Assembly: GCA_032622095.1 (NCBI GenBank)
Contig: CP136066.1
Span: forward strand, 104,433,319-104,497,318
DNA: 64,000 nucleotides
Direction: 5' to 3'
Origin: Siphonodentalium dalli
Lineage: Eukaryota; Mollusca; Scaphopoda; Gadilida; Siphonodentaliidae
Under the pieces are notes generated by a model that worked only from the letters and a program-made list of their open reading frames with translations, was not told where the DNA came from and did no database searches. The position numbers and the translations under genes are program-made. Within the stretch, counting starts at the first letter, position 1. Every line of letters begins with the position of its first letter. Positions 12,209 to 24,966 of this stretch are shown here, in pieces.

Positions 12209-14334
12209 ATGCATATATTTGCTCCATTGCTAGTAGACCAAGAATTTGTTGATGATTTTGGGATTTGACATGAAAGTCAGTTGTTAGTTGTTACTCAGTA
12301 TTATTTGCAGAGCATTAACCCTTTCTATACTAATGTCTTTTCCCTAATCAGTTATGAAAGTATACATTGGAATTCCTTGTTATTAATCTGGAGGGGTGTT
12401 CATGAATAATCATCACATAATAACAGATAATATCAGTGCCAAAATAGTTATTTAATAGAAGGAAATGAAATGTTCAGATAATAAGTTCCAACAAACCAGA
12501 TGTTGTTTATTGACCTTATTATCTGTATATTTTCTAAGGGAACTATTCATCAATGAGTATTTAGTATAAAAAGAGGTAAAGCTACCGGTGGTGTGCCTGT
12601 CCCAATGGTAAAGTATAAATGTATACTTACTGTATGAAAACTCAAAAACAAGTCTACAATCCTTTGATCACATTCTTTAAAATGTATGCAGCTTCAATTT
12701 TGGAACAACTAGGGATATAGCACATGTGTCCTTTCTCCTGGAAATAACAAAGGTCAAACATTCAAACATTTCGCACTCTTCAAATTCCCCCTTCAATTCA
12801 ACACCATAGAAACTACTCTATTTTTCATTTTCACTTCCTACTATTTCTCACTATAAATAGAAAATACTCAAACCTGATTGAATGAGGGTATGTGTTTGCC
12901 ATCTTGACACAAATTCATGCCATATAATTTGATTCTTGACTGGGGAGGTAAGCATGTACCATTTGGCACCCAACTCATCTACTTCTTTGTAATTTTAAAA
13001 ACTCCAAATTGTTGAAATTTTGTTGAAACATAATATGAGGAAACTACTACTAGTAGCTAGTGAATATTTAGTATAGAAAGGGCTGAATTAAAATGGTTTC
13101 AAGTATGACTATGAGGAGAATAATTATGTGTGTTGTAGTTAATGAGTGATGAGGGATGTGGCTTGTTGGGTGTGCCAATGAATTTAGTCATGAAAAGAGT
13201 AAAATCCAAGTTGGCCACTGGCGACCATATTCTTTAACAAATTTCGGAAGCTATCATTCGCTCCCAACTAGAGATAATGCCCAGGAGATCCTTATGATGT
13301 TGGTGCAAAATATCTCAGATCGAAGTACTTAATACATGTGCCGATCAGTCATCATCTATATTATTTACTCTGACAGTCAGTGTTTTAATTACAGTGGTGC
13401 CATACTGATAGGCCTGGTGCAATCTGAGGTTGATGTCGCAATCATTTTTGATTAAAAATAATAGGTTTCATTTATTCCTCCCAATACATGTGCGATATGC
13501 CCATTCAGCCCAATTGTGTCCCGTTATATACTTTGTGCTGTCATGGGCATATTTTTCAGAATGAATATATTCCACAATCCACATATGATCTTATTGTGGT
13601 CGTTTCCAAAAAACAATGAAACAATTGAATTCCACCTGCCCTACTTTTCTACCATATGTTACCGGAAACAACAAAATTTTGTTTTAGGCCTATGTAGCTA
13701 TACTTACACTTTGGCAACTTTTTGCAATTTGGGCTATGATTGTCATTTTCTTGTTATATTTTATGCTCTCAAGTCAATATTCCACCTTCTCTCTTAGAAT
13801 CTTACTCAGCCCCAAAACTTCAACTTAATCCTTTGAAGATACTTGTACCTTGATGGAATGAAAGAATGAAAGAATTATATAATTTTTTATGCAAATGACC
13901 TGTGGTCAGATGCCCGTAGCCTGTTTATATATAACTATGGGTATATGCCAGATTTTACCGTTAAAAAAAAATGCTGTGCTTTTGACAGTGTATTTATCCA
14001 TGGTGTATGTTGCTGTGTTATCTTATATTTTGAAGGGTTATCTTGTTTGACTGGTAATTAGTTTAGCGGTTTCTATGTTTTGTCTGGTCAGATGTTACCG
14101 GTATGTTTGAGCTTTGTCTGAAATAGAAAACACTTTTTATATTAGAATTTGCGCAACAGGAGCGCAAGGACATCGCATGTCCAGTGTGTTTAAAGACATA
14201 TTATGTACTTGTTCGGGTGCGTGAAACTGATAAGTTAGTATGCAGGTGCTACACCAACTGGAGGAATGTAACATTCTACTAACATCGAAAATCTCAAGCA
14301 AATCTACCGTACCACTCCATTGAAAACATCGTCT
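12209..14334. other. No gene seen
   Basis: AT-rich sequence with no supportable gene. The 93-codon frame at 13516-13797 is hydrophobic and unrecognised. A weak 'CCAAGTTGGCCACTGGCGACC' type motif near 13207 resembles the repeated motif found at 15331 and in the 27-30 kb palindrome. Confidence 0.4.
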
Positions 14335-14565
14335 GAACTGGGCTAAATTGTAAATATTTACTACTAGAATCGGGACGCATCTATCGGCGGAAAACTAACG
14401 AAAATTATTTCGCCATCGACAGTCACTGCATTGAATTAGTATATAAGAATGACAGTGTTTGTTGTCAATTTAGATATAAGATTTGTAAAAATAACTACTT
14501 TGAACAAGATTATTCTCCACTTCTATTTGACCACCCTACCGGAGTGTTTCACATCACTTTAAGGG
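14335..14565 (+). repeat. Dispersed repeat DR-b, copy 1
   Basis: Matches 36500-36722 in the same order and orientation: GGGACGCA.CTATCGGCG, AATTATTTCGCC, TGTTGTCAATTT, ATTATTCTCCA.TTCTATTTGA and ACCGGAGTGTTTCA.A. Divergence is substantial, so it is an old family of unknown class. Confidence 0.75.
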
Positions 14566-16013
14566 CTTTTAGAAACCGAATATATATTATATAGAGATAA
14601 TGAAATTATATATGTACCGGTATATAGTATTTGAGTTGATTGTGATGACTTTCGTGTAGTTTTGTGGTTATGAGAGCACATTCTTATTGTCCCCTTGATT
14701 TCTGTATCTTTTCTACTTTAAAAATATATCTTTTCCAATATGGGTGGCACCAGGATATCTCCCAATTATATCTACCGGGCAGACTACTGCAGATCTCCAC
14801 GATGAGGATGGGGCCAACCCTCATGGACAAGCTAGGGGTTGTGGTCCCATCCTGTTTTCCAACAAAATCTAATATTGATGATTTCTCATCATCAGTGAAT
14901 GCAAGACCACACCTTTGTCATGGGGTGCCAGACAGGGGCGTGATGACATGGGCTGGTTATGCAGGGGTCTTACCCCCCCCCCTATAGCCAAACCTCACAC
15001 AACATTTAGTTGGAAATTATACCAAAATTAGGTTTGATTTTCCAATGTTCAATTTATTAGTGACATTTTTGTTTATTTTAGAACATTTGCATATATTCCT
15101 TTCATTTGCAAAACTTTGGACTCAAATGGCCATTAGTTCAGGGGGGGTGAGAAAGCCACCAACAAGCAATTTTTTCCGCAACTAAAAATAAAATTTCCTG
15201 CTTGTTTTTTAGTGTTTTGGCAATGAGTTGGGCTTCAAACCCACTTTGAATGAGAGAAATAATGTAATTCTAACTGTAAACTGACTGAAGGCAGTTATCG
15301 TGTTGTATTTTGTTGCAAATTTTGAAATCCAAGATGGCCGCTGGCAGCCATGTTTTTTTGGCCGAATGACCTCAAAATGACTCATTCCTATTTACATGTC
15401 CATGTTAACATCCATGATAAATAGTATGCACAGAAATTCATATACAGCTGTTTACAGTGAATTTCCCCCCGCAAATCTCTGTTTTAGTGTTAAAAGGGGG
15501 GTGGGTGTAAAAAAAATGGTCGGAAAAAACAGCCGAAAACGGAAAAAAAAATTGGCGGTGGGGGTGGGTGGGTACAAAAAATGATCGAAAGGGAAAAAAT
15601 GCCATACGTGCCTGAAATTTTTTTCCGACCCCCCCCCCCCCCCCCCCCGATTAGTTGGCAATTTTCCAACATTTGGATGGGTATCAGGTTGGAAATTTCC
15701 CCCAATTTGAACATCTTGAGGCCAGTCTAGATGCTAAGAATGAACAATTTTCATATTCAGAACCACCGGGCCGTCCGACCTGTTTGTCTTGTGATGTTCT
15801 CAGTGGCTAGTTAAAGCTGTTAATTAATTTTTTAAAACACAATAAATTGGGGTGCGAATTTTCCTGGCATTCATCAATATCACAGACAATTAGGTGTTGT
15901 AATTTTCAGGTTCAGATCTAAATAAATTCGCATACTGGGCCGAACCATCCTTTTCATCTCCTGCATGGATAGTGGCCACAAGACTACTGATCCATTTAGA
16001 ATATGCTACCATT
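14566..16013. other. No gene; homopolymer C tract and G-rich stretch
   Basis: Contains C- and G-runs near 14969-14982, 15495-15575 and 15631-15648 that create false proline- or glycine-rich frames. A CCAAGATGGCCGCTGG motif lies at 15331. No gene is supported. Confidence 0.5.
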
Positions 16014-16206
16014 TACAGTAATGCCCTAATTAATTGACTCCGTAACCACAGCAGAATTATTGGTAACTTTCAGGATTTAGTCGGAAATGTGGCTTGTTGC
16101 CATTTACCAGAAAGCTCTCCGAGAGCTTTCCAATGAATGACAACAAGCCATATTTCCGACTAAATCCTGCTGTGGTTATGGAGTCCATTAATTAGGGCAT
16201 TACTGT
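16014..16206. mobile_element. Fold-back MITE FB1, complete
   Basis: A near-complete palindrome centred at about 16120. The left arm begins TACAGTAATGCCCTAATTAA and the right arm ends with its complement at 16187-16206. The inner arms match through GATTTAGTCGGAAAT and meet at AAAGCTCTC/CGAGAGCTTT. The left arm carries about 17 extra bases (near 16056-16072). CACAAGACTAC/GTAGTCTGTG just outside suggests that a second layer of inverted repeat once extended further. It has no coding capacity. Confidence 0.85.
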
Positions 16207-19084
16207 AGTAGTCTGTGATAGAAAAGTTCAGAAAAATCAAGCCCCATGGGGTTTTGCAAATTGAATTACGCAAACTTAGTTTGTGTCGTTCAAGGGGTTG
16301 GGGGGGGGGGGGCTTCAGTTGGAAGTACCAAGATGTTGACCCTCCCCACCAAACCATCTAGCCACGTTCTAAGTGCCAAATATCCCAGACTCAACCATTA
16401 GGTGCCCCTCGCTTAGTTTTTGCTTTGGGTATATTTATTCTATCCGAGAATACTCTACACCCACAGCAAAATATGGACATATATATATGTACTCTTAAAA
16501 AAAATGTTCTGTGGCGATCACACATTAAAATTGTGTAGCCAAGTAAATATAAGGTGATAATTTTGTTGTAGAAATGATACGGACAACCGATCATCAAAAA
16601 ACGAAATTGTCTCAACGACTTTACTGTACTACCCTTCCATGAATGGAGCTTCTTGAAATTTTACAAAAAACCCTGTGCCAATGCATTATCTTATATATGC
16701 GAGTCTCCCATAGGGAGCAATGACAAACATTTTCCAGACTTGTTTTTGATAATGGCAAAAATTCAAATGAAGCGACATTTAGAAGAAAGTTAGAAAATCA
16801 AATTGGATAATTTACTCACTCCATGTACTGGATTTACCACATACATGTATGTTCAAAATGTTAACCCAATCGGGCACATATCGTAGGAGATACAGGGTAT
16901 TATTACTTTTATATGAGATGTACTAATGGTTATATGGACTTTTATATTATTGGCAAATTTATTCATCATTTGTTTCTCGAGCCCCTTTGAGCATTGACTG
17001 AAATCTAGAAGGGGCTAATTAGTAATATGTGCCATGTGGATACATTTTGAATGGCTGACCACATAAACTCACTGTGCAATGTTATGTAATAGTTGAACAT
17101 TTTTTCAAAAGTGTTGCTCAAGTTATCTCAGACGATTTAGACTTGGTCGTGGCAATTCCAACAAATGGCATATCCCTGGTGAAAATTGGTGGTCAAAACC
17201 CAAATATTTAAACTTGACTTGTATTTGTGGGCTAGAGAGATGAAAATTTATTGCGAATTTGAACAAAAAGGGACTTACCTGCGTTAAAATTTGTGGACAC
17301 AACCCACATACCAAATTTCATTCCCTTCAGTTGAGACTATCTAATGTTATCAACCAAAAGCGAACATATGGACGGATGAACCAACATTTGGTATTTATGG
17401 GTTAATTTTACTGAGCTAATTCCACATGGTAGTACACCTACCATTCGATGTGCTGCCTCTCTGGCTGACAAGACCAGTCTCTGGCATACAAGGCCACCTC
17501 TATGGCCAGAACTTTTTGTTTCATAAGGCTGCGGGCATTTAAATCAATAAAAACAGAATGGACAGGTACTGGTACTAGTATGTGTCAAATTTAACACAAT
17601 CACCCCAGGGCATATATTTCATCTGATTTTGTGAGAATCTATACATACTTTTTCATGAGAATCCAGGGTAATTTGCGAGAATATTTAGGAGAATCTAGAA
17701 TTGGATTCTCGCCGAAATATAAGACCGGCACCCTTTATTCTGTGATTATAGCCTGGCCATACATGGTGGTATACTCCTAACAACAGATAGCAATACAACT
17801 CAGAAAAATAGGCTTCAAAAAGCGAGTGGGTATGACTTTTCTACACCTGCCAAATTGAATGTCAGATGTCTTTCAAGCCACTGACATATTCAAAGACACG
17901 GACAATCGTAGCTGCACTGTTGATGCAAATGCAATGTTGCAGTGACCAACCTCATACATATACATTTATGCTGAATAAACAATGTACATGTACTGAATTA
18001 CTAGGTGTTTAGTTAACATGAAAATAAAGATACCCTGATATGGTATTTGTGAACTAAATACTTTGCGATTGAACATGGCATACTAGTAGGTCAAATGTGG
18101 ATGAGTTTAAAATTTTCTAGATTGAATTTACCGTTATTGCAGTCACAAAAAATGTATTTGGCATTTATTTACTGGGTTATCGCAGTTAAAAATCATTACC
18201 GTGGTAAGACTACCGATGGACACCACATGTCAGTCGCTATTATTCGACGTAATACCACTTGATTGTGGTTTACTGGTGGTACGAACGGTAATTACCGGCC
18301 TACATCCACGTTAAAGGGGTCAATTATTTTGCGCATACATGTAGCTGTATATATTCGAATTGAGATTTGATTCGCGAACCTCATCCCCAATTGAATTCAA
18401 AATTTGATTTGACTGTAAACTCAGATTCGCAGGGCCCTAGTAGAGCTAAGTTTAAAAATAAAAAAACCATGACGGGCTGGACAAAATACCATAATTACCC
18501 CATAGTTGCCAAATGTTAGCATGGATGAACAAATGGACTGACAGACAAATAACATAATACAACTGCAGCCTTCATAATTGGCTACGGCAATCAGCATTGC
18601 CGAAGCATTTTGCTGAAGCAAACTGGGCCACGGCATACTGTTGCTGTAGCAGATTGCCGAAGCCAAACAATCTGAATTAAGAGGGCTGCAACTGGCATAT
18701 AAAACATTTGGTTAACAATTTTATCCGGTGTGAACAAGCAATGGGTTAACCAAAAACACACCATGTGACCCAATTATGGGTCAGGCGCATGTTTTGCCAA
18801 AATTATATTTCAAAATGGAATTTCTCAAAATCTATCTGGAAGTTATTTTTTTTAATTTGGTACAAGCGACTATTGTCACACAATATATGTACGAACTTCC
18901 AACTAGTTTGAAATTATAATCAAATTTACTATACTTTTATGGCATGAAATACATGTAAAAATTTCTAAGTCGAAAAATGGACATAACTCTGTCAAATATC
19001 ATTGGACCCTGACCAAATTCGACTTGGCCTGAAACACAGCTCTATTCATCGGTTTGCGTATCCTTCCCCCACATAGAATGTAAG
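16207..19084. other. No gene; weak old repeats
   Basis: No credible gene. 17130-17390 has the phrase pattern 'caaatttcattcccttcagttgagac', like the target-rich body of decayed Helitrons, but has no recognisable ends. 18590-18670 has small CGGCAATC/GATTGCCG inverted motifs. Confidence 0.35.
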
Positions 19085-19088
19085 TTAA

Positions 19089-19310
19089 AGGTACTCCATA
19101 CAATCAAATACCATTTCTTGGCTTCGGGGGTAAAAATACTTTAATCCAGTCTTGGAACACATCCATCAAAGCTCCGATTGAACAGATATCAATTTTTGAA
19201 GTTTGTTATTTCTCGAGAGGTGTAATAATGTGTCCCAGACACACGTCATCAAACGGAGGGTCTTGGACAAAATTGTGGATGTAGATGGATAACTCTAAAT
19301 CAAGTGGTAA
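19089..19310 (+). mobile_element. 5' half of TTAA-type MITE
   Basis: Preceded by TTAA at 19085-19088. It begins AGGTACTCCATAC and shares with 20809-21241 the blocks TTGGCTTCGGGGGTA, CATCAA, CAGATAT and GATAACTCTAAATC. No right-hand terminal repeat was found, so it is partial. Confidence 0.55.
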
Positions 19311-19376
19311 TGCGGTTAAATGTCATGATACTTTAGTGATACATGTAGGCCATATTGGGGACATTCTTTATTCCAA

Positions 19377-19500
19377 GGTTTGCTATTCTGAAAGTTCACT
19401 ATTTCAAAGGTTCTCTAGCTATTATGAATGTTCGCTATTCCAAAGGTTCACTATCCTGAAGGTTCACTGTTCCGAAGATTCGCTATTCCGAAGGTTTTTG
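19377..19500 (+). repeat. 16-bp minisatellite
   Basis: About seven imperfect copies of a 16-mer of the type GTTCGCTATTCCGAAG. The open frame that covers it (19285-19509) is explained by the repeat. Confidence 0.75.
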
Positions 19501-20744
19501 TTATTTTAAAAGTTAATTCTATATTCTAAACTAGTATTGAGAGGATTCTTTATCACAAAGTCCTTTTAAGAAGGAAATAACTTAATACATTAAAACAAAA
19601 AATTAGATTTTTATTGGTTTTCGCAATTACATTATGTTATTTCTCAATAGATATTCACGTCACGCAGCCCATAAATTACTGTTTCCATGCAATTTAATGT
19701 CATTATGGGTTATAACAGTTGTGATATATAATGAATACTGGAGTGCCATAACATCCTGCAGATTAGCAGAATATACCGGTAGCTGGATAGACCGGTATGA
19801 GATGAACAGCAATTGTGACATTGTGACTTTAAAGGCCCATCTAATTTTGGAGCCACTAATTATATGTTTGTTTTTTGTAGAGCCTTCATATACGGTTAAT
19901 AACAATCTATGCCATAACATATGATTGAAACACTATAATATCACCATTTGAAAAAATCTATGTCTCAGAAGATGCCAACAGAGAAATAAAAAACAACTGA
20001 AATCATAGATAGGTGGTATTTTACCTCAAATTTTTGTATAGTGATGGTGCCTTATAATAGTGATGGCATGGGGTGATAGTCTGAGGGTACAATTTAGATA
20101 ATCTCATGCAACAGAATTCGGAACATGGCTTAATTGACAGATTGAGAATGTTGTGCAATTTTTGACCACACGACTCACAAACGGTACCCCATATGTTTAA
20201 AGTCGAAAAAGGAGGATAACTCCACCAAAAAAGTCTGACAGACGCCATAATCGCAGGTGCTCAGGTTCCCATGGTGGTTGATGTCTCTGCCAAGTTTCAC
20301 GGAAATTGATAAAAAAAACGACTGTCTGAGAAAAACTCCGGACAAATTTGTGTCCACACACGAACGATGGACGAGCTGATTTCACTATACCACCCCAACA
20401 TTGTTGCAGGGGGTATAATGAGCACAATGTATTGAATACCATTAGCATCACAGTTCTCAGCAATGTTATGGTTATAATATTTGTGAGTTCATTAGAATGA
20501 ACATAGCGATTAATTTCAGTGTTATGAATAGCCAAATATATACAAACAATATAAAAGTAGGAATGTATGATGGACCGCCGGTGGTTCCTAAATAAAGGAA
20601 TCGAATTGGAAATTAAAAGTTTCATCAAACTACCAGATAGTGGTTTATAACAATTACAATGGACTATAGTTTTGTGTATAATGCAAAGTAAATCGTGCAT
20701 ATAAACAAATTGCATGCAACGTCTCGGCCAGGGCATGATAATTG
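19501..20744. other. No gene; possible decayed repeat at 20180-20420
   Basis: 20260-20420 contains 'CCAAGTTTCACGGAAATTG' and a GC hairpin (CACCCCAACATTGTTGCAGG), a composition like the ends of hairpin-bearing repeats. No terminal TC or CTAG can be placed, so I do not name it. The 179-codon frame at 20197-20736 (-) is not recognised. Confidence 0.35.
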
Positions 20745-21835
20745 ATATTTCAACATAGATTCAACGTACAGCATGTATCAACATTCAGTGTTAGGTTTCC
20801 CACATTAAAGGTACTCAATCCGAATTAACGCTCACGAATTACGATATCATTGGCTTCGGGGGTACAAAATATTTAACTTGAGTCGAGGAACCCACCCATC
20901 AAGGTACAGTAGGAGTAATCAGATATCGATATTTTAAATCTAGTATTTTAATTATAAGTGGCCCAGTAAACTGTCAGCGAGAAGAACTTATCTGACAAGA
21001 TAGCGGATGAAGATCGATAACTCTCAAATCGATTATCGAGTGGCTTTTTGTGTCAGATATTTGACAACCAATAAAATTTTGTTGATAAATAACAGGTTTT
21101 GGGCAATTTTATAGTTGACTGTGGTTCTAAAGCATTGTTTTGGGCAATTAATCTTTTCTGATAACTGAAATGGCATTTAAAAAAATGGTGTTGTTGTTGG
21201 AATCTGATGATATGGGGACCGTCGAATCGGATTGAGTACCTTTAATTCAACATTAGATAACATCTCGATATTCAACATTAGGTTTCCAACTTTATTTCAA
21301 CATTGATTCATTGTTGAACGATTGTCCAAATTTAAACTGTTAGATTTTTAACATTATTTCAATGTTGATCGAACATCACAAAACTTGACAAAAGTGAACA
21401 TTAGCTTTCAAACGTAATCCCAATGTCGATTCAACGCTAAATTAATGTCCAGAAATTAAACATTAGGCTTCCAGCGTTATTTCAACGCTGAGCGAACATA
21501 AAACAAAATCAACATTAGGATTCCAATGCTATTTCAAAATCGAGTGATCGTCCCAATATTCAACATTAGTTTTCCAAAATTATCCCATTTTCAATTCAAT
21601 GTTGTTGATCATATCGAGCGAACATAACAAAAAAAATACTTTTTTTATTCCAATATTATTTAAACGTTGAGCGAATGTCACAAAATTCAACGTTAGCTTC
21701 CCAATATTATTCCAATGTTCAAAGTTAGTTTTTCAATGTTGTCTCAAATGTATATTCTAATATTTCTATGTTCACTTCAACGAGCAAACTGGACCAATCG
21801 CCAACGTTATTTCAAATTCAACGTTGAAACAAAAT
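20745..21835 (+). repeat. Degenerate satellite, ~70-75 bp, CAACRTTG-rich
   Basis: Roughly nine to twelve diverged units of the form 'CAACATTAGGTTTCCAAC' + 'TTATTTCAACGTTGA' + 'CGAACATCACAAAA'. Each unit contains a self-complementary TCAACGTTGA core. The array is interrupted by the MITE at 20809-21241: units are visible on both sides of it. Confidence 0.75.
20809..21241. mobile_element. TTAA-flanked MITE (433 bp)
   Basis: Terminal inverted repeats AGGTACTCAATCCGA...TCGGATTGAGTACCT are flanked by TTAA on both sides (20805-20808 and 21242-21245). A TTAA target duplication is typical of piggyBac- and Kolobok-type DNA transposons. The interior carries no open frame. It sits inside the CAACRTTG satellite, so it inserted after that array formed. 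Confidence 0.85.
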
Positions 21836-22840
21836 TTGAGACAACCGTTTACTTTAGTCTTTACATTGGATCAACATAGGGATGCTATCTGGCCTGGTGA
21901 GGCCATTTGGCATGATTTTGGGAAACATTGGGACATAAATATTATACAGACTGGAATCAGTAGGCCCTATAGCTGATTTCACCTATTGTCGCGGATTTTT
22001 TATACAACTACTGACTACTTGAACTAGTGGAATTATGTTTATATGATTACAGTTACCAGTAGGCTACAATGTGAACACAGAACATATAGATATACGTCAA
22101 TATAGAAACAAAAGCGACATGAGCGCAAATATTACCTCTCCTTGTCACAGATTCAAATTTCAAAAATAAATTGCGAATGAATGAATTGGGAATTTGGTGA
22201 CGTCTAAATGTCGTATCAATAATTGGTAAATTCGTTACCGGATGTCCTGCATGTACCTAAGATTATAAATAACCATGACTTGTCACACAGAAGTTATACA
22301 TTTTACGCCTTTCAAATTTTAGTCTAGCTGGATTGACAGAAACAGTAATTGTGCCTTTTCTCGACTCGGCTGGGAAGCCGCCATTTGAATAGGTTGTCAC
22401 GTGCAGTTATAGAACCAATCACGAATAGACATCGCTTAACTATCCCCGATCCGTCTTGTAACTACTTGTCAAGTAGCAAAAATAGCATATTTAAGTAGCA
22501 TATAATGCTATAAAAGTCGTTGGAATATTCTAACCACCCAAATTTAGCTACTCGAGATTTAGTGTGTATGTGAACCGGACACGGTGTTTATCTTCGAAAA
22601 CCGTCAGATGGTTATAATCAAATGATATTTTCATCGGAATTCCGTGTGGTTGTACTCGGACAGTCGGACTTGACTCGACTGACTCGACACATATACTTAA
22701 ACAATACTGCAAGAGGATACACACACCATAATAACTTATAGTAATTCACAAGAGCTTTCGTGTTGCAAAGTCAGAAGTGACCACCCTGTTCACAATAGCG
22801 CGGATCAATGTGTGCTCCACACAAAAAGAGGGCAACTTTG
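21836..22840. other. Unassigned
   Basis: Mixed-composition sequence without a supportable gene or repeat. 22340-22700 is somewhat richer in CG than its surroundings. I see no exon with recognisable protein similarity. Confidence 0.35.
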
Positions 22841-22950
22841 TTCGTGCGTCTGGGAAGGTTTGTCAGTTGCTTTCCAGAGGGTGGTAGTTTCTGCTTCCAG
22901 TAACATATTCGCGGTGTGTCGCCCACCAATAAAACTGGCAACGGCGTGAT
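22841..22950 (+). repeat. SINE central/3' domain, old copy
   Basis: Aligns with the body of the SINE at 40158-40436: GGTTTGTCAGTTGCTTTCC, GTGGTAGTTTCTGC, then CACCAATAAAACTGGCAACG. The tRNA-like head is not recognisable and the 3' tail is lost. Confidence 0.7.
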
Positions 22951-24469
22951 ATGACATTGAAGCTGAAAAGACGACTAACCAAAGTAAACTAAATCATACA
23001 TAGCTTATATACTAAGGATGCGCGAGCCATCTGTAAGGTTTGGTATTAATTGGTAACGACGTGGGGTCGTGTCGTATCACTGGGTAACCAACACTTATAC
23101 AGTTGATGTATTAGATCTATCCCGTGTTTGCGTTGAATTAACTACAATTGATTACAGGGCAATGCACTTAAATACACTCACAGCGATTACATTATTGATT
23201 CTATAGAATTTCTTGCTGCCGAAAACTCCGGTGTCAATAACATTGCATAGTGCACGTGCCCTGCGTGGCATCATTCATTTTTTATATATAACTATACCGT
23301 TTTGCGGTAGGAATTTACCCCGACCTATAGAGCAATGAAAATATCAAACCGGATACAGTATAGATTCGCGGTAATATGATCACGTTTCGCTTTGAACGGA
23401 ATGGAACGTGGATCAAATTGCATGACAAACCGCTGAACAGTATTTGCATTAGCGTGAAACCGGCAATTTCTCGAAGACCCTTGACATTAAACTCGGCCAA
23501 TGGCATATCGGTCAGTGCCTGGGCCATCTCGATCCAGATAAAGCACGACCATGCTCGAGTCCATGGCAACGAACTTGTGCTTTACGAAAACACGTACCCG
23601 AGATCTGGACTCCGAAGGTGTCAGTTTCTCTTATGCTAAATATTATTCCACTGCCGTTCTTTCGCGTATTTTGTCCAATAGTATAATTACCTAATGTTAA
23701 GTACATTATTCGGCAATGATCGTCGGTATAAAATGTTCTTGAACGTTTGTATTATTGTATAATAAAAGATATATAGAAAATACCTTTGTTTGATTGAATA
23801 TCCGGATTATCTCATGAGTGCCTACACGGAAATAATGTACTTCTAGCCATGCACGAATGAGACAATCCGGGTGTTCAACCAAAACACGCAGGTTTACTTT
23901 TTATTACATGCCCTACGTTATGAAATTCCCCAAACTTGTTCTACGGTTCACTGCAAATTGTAAGAAAGCTTAGACGTGGCAATGTTTACATCCCGTCGAT
24001 TGATTTGCTCAGAACTATAAATGACAAATATCGAGCACACACGCCAACATATATAGTCCAACCTATCATCCAGTCTCTTTTGGCAAAGAGTCCGCCGCCA
24101 ATTGCATCTATTTACTAAACTACTACATCGGCCACACATGTACATGTATGATACTTTAATTAAAACCATCAACTACTCAACGATCTGATGATACCCGTCT
24201 ATTCCAACAGTCAGCTCATAATTGAGTTTCATTATTATACAATATAGCTCTCAATATAGAATATTCTTCGAGATATCGCCGGTTACACGCTATTCCAATC
24301 CTTTATCAGCGGTTTGTTACTTTGTTCAATTTTCCATTCCATTTCGTGCGAAACGTGATCACGGTACGAGTTGAAGGTGCAATCCGAGTTGCATCGAGAA
24401 TAAACCATCCGGTGTGATCTTCTCCATCACCACATATGTCGCCCCACATTTTGCAGAAAGTATCGAATA
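22951..24469. other. Unassigned
   Basis: Contains opposing frames at 23315-23569 (-) and 23376-23639 (+), which are shadows of each other and unrecognised. Composition is less AT-extreme than the flanks. If a host exon exists in this window, this is one place to look, but I cannot support one. Confidence 0.3.
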
Positions 24470-24477
24470 TATATATA

Positions 24478-24958
24478 CAGGGTTCGCGCTGCCACTTGCC
24501 AAATTTGCCAATGGCAAAAATAATTCACATTTGGCAAAACATATTTTCATTTGGCAAAAGTTTTGGCAAGTCAATTTTTAATTCCTCAAGATAGTTTTAA
24601 AATATTGGCCAATCAATACCATTCATTTCAGGAGACTCTCAAATATAATTACATTTGTGGTGTTATATAAGGTCTAAGAAAAGTTAACTCCTTTAAGATG
24701 CAGTTAATCTGATAGCATTAGTATTGATGGGTGAGGGATTACCCGTATTTAGTGTGGTGGTGGTGTTTACATAGCTAATCCTCTTGCAATGTGACTTTCT
24801 GCAATGCAACCCTTCTGCAATTGTATTGTTCGGTGATTGGTTTATTGTATGATAAAACACAAAATAAGAATCAATGTTGCAGAAAATTATACTATCAGGG
24901 ATATTTTTATTTGGCAAATTATTGGGCAAAAGTAAATTTTGGTCCAGAGCTGACCCTG
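24478..24958. mobile_element. hAT-like MITE (481 bp)
   Basis: Terminal inverted repeats start CAGGGT and end ACCCTG, extended by a weaker CGCTG/CAGAGC-type match, and are flanked by 8-bp TATATATA on both sides (24470-24477, 24959-24966). CAGGG ends with 8-bp target duplications are typical of hAT elements. The duplication lies in low-complexity sequence, so it is weaker evidence than usual. The interior repeats TTTGGCAAA several times and has no transposase. Confidence 0.6.
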
Positions 24959-24966
24959 TATATATA

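Noticed and set aside
15452-15714. Glycine- and proline-rich small proteins
   Set aside because: Caused by homopolymer C/G tracts. No start context or conserved features.
20180-20420. A further Helitron copy
   Set aside because: It has hairpin-like GC words and a 'CCAAGTTTCACGG' phrase, but neither a TC start nor a CTAG end can be placed.
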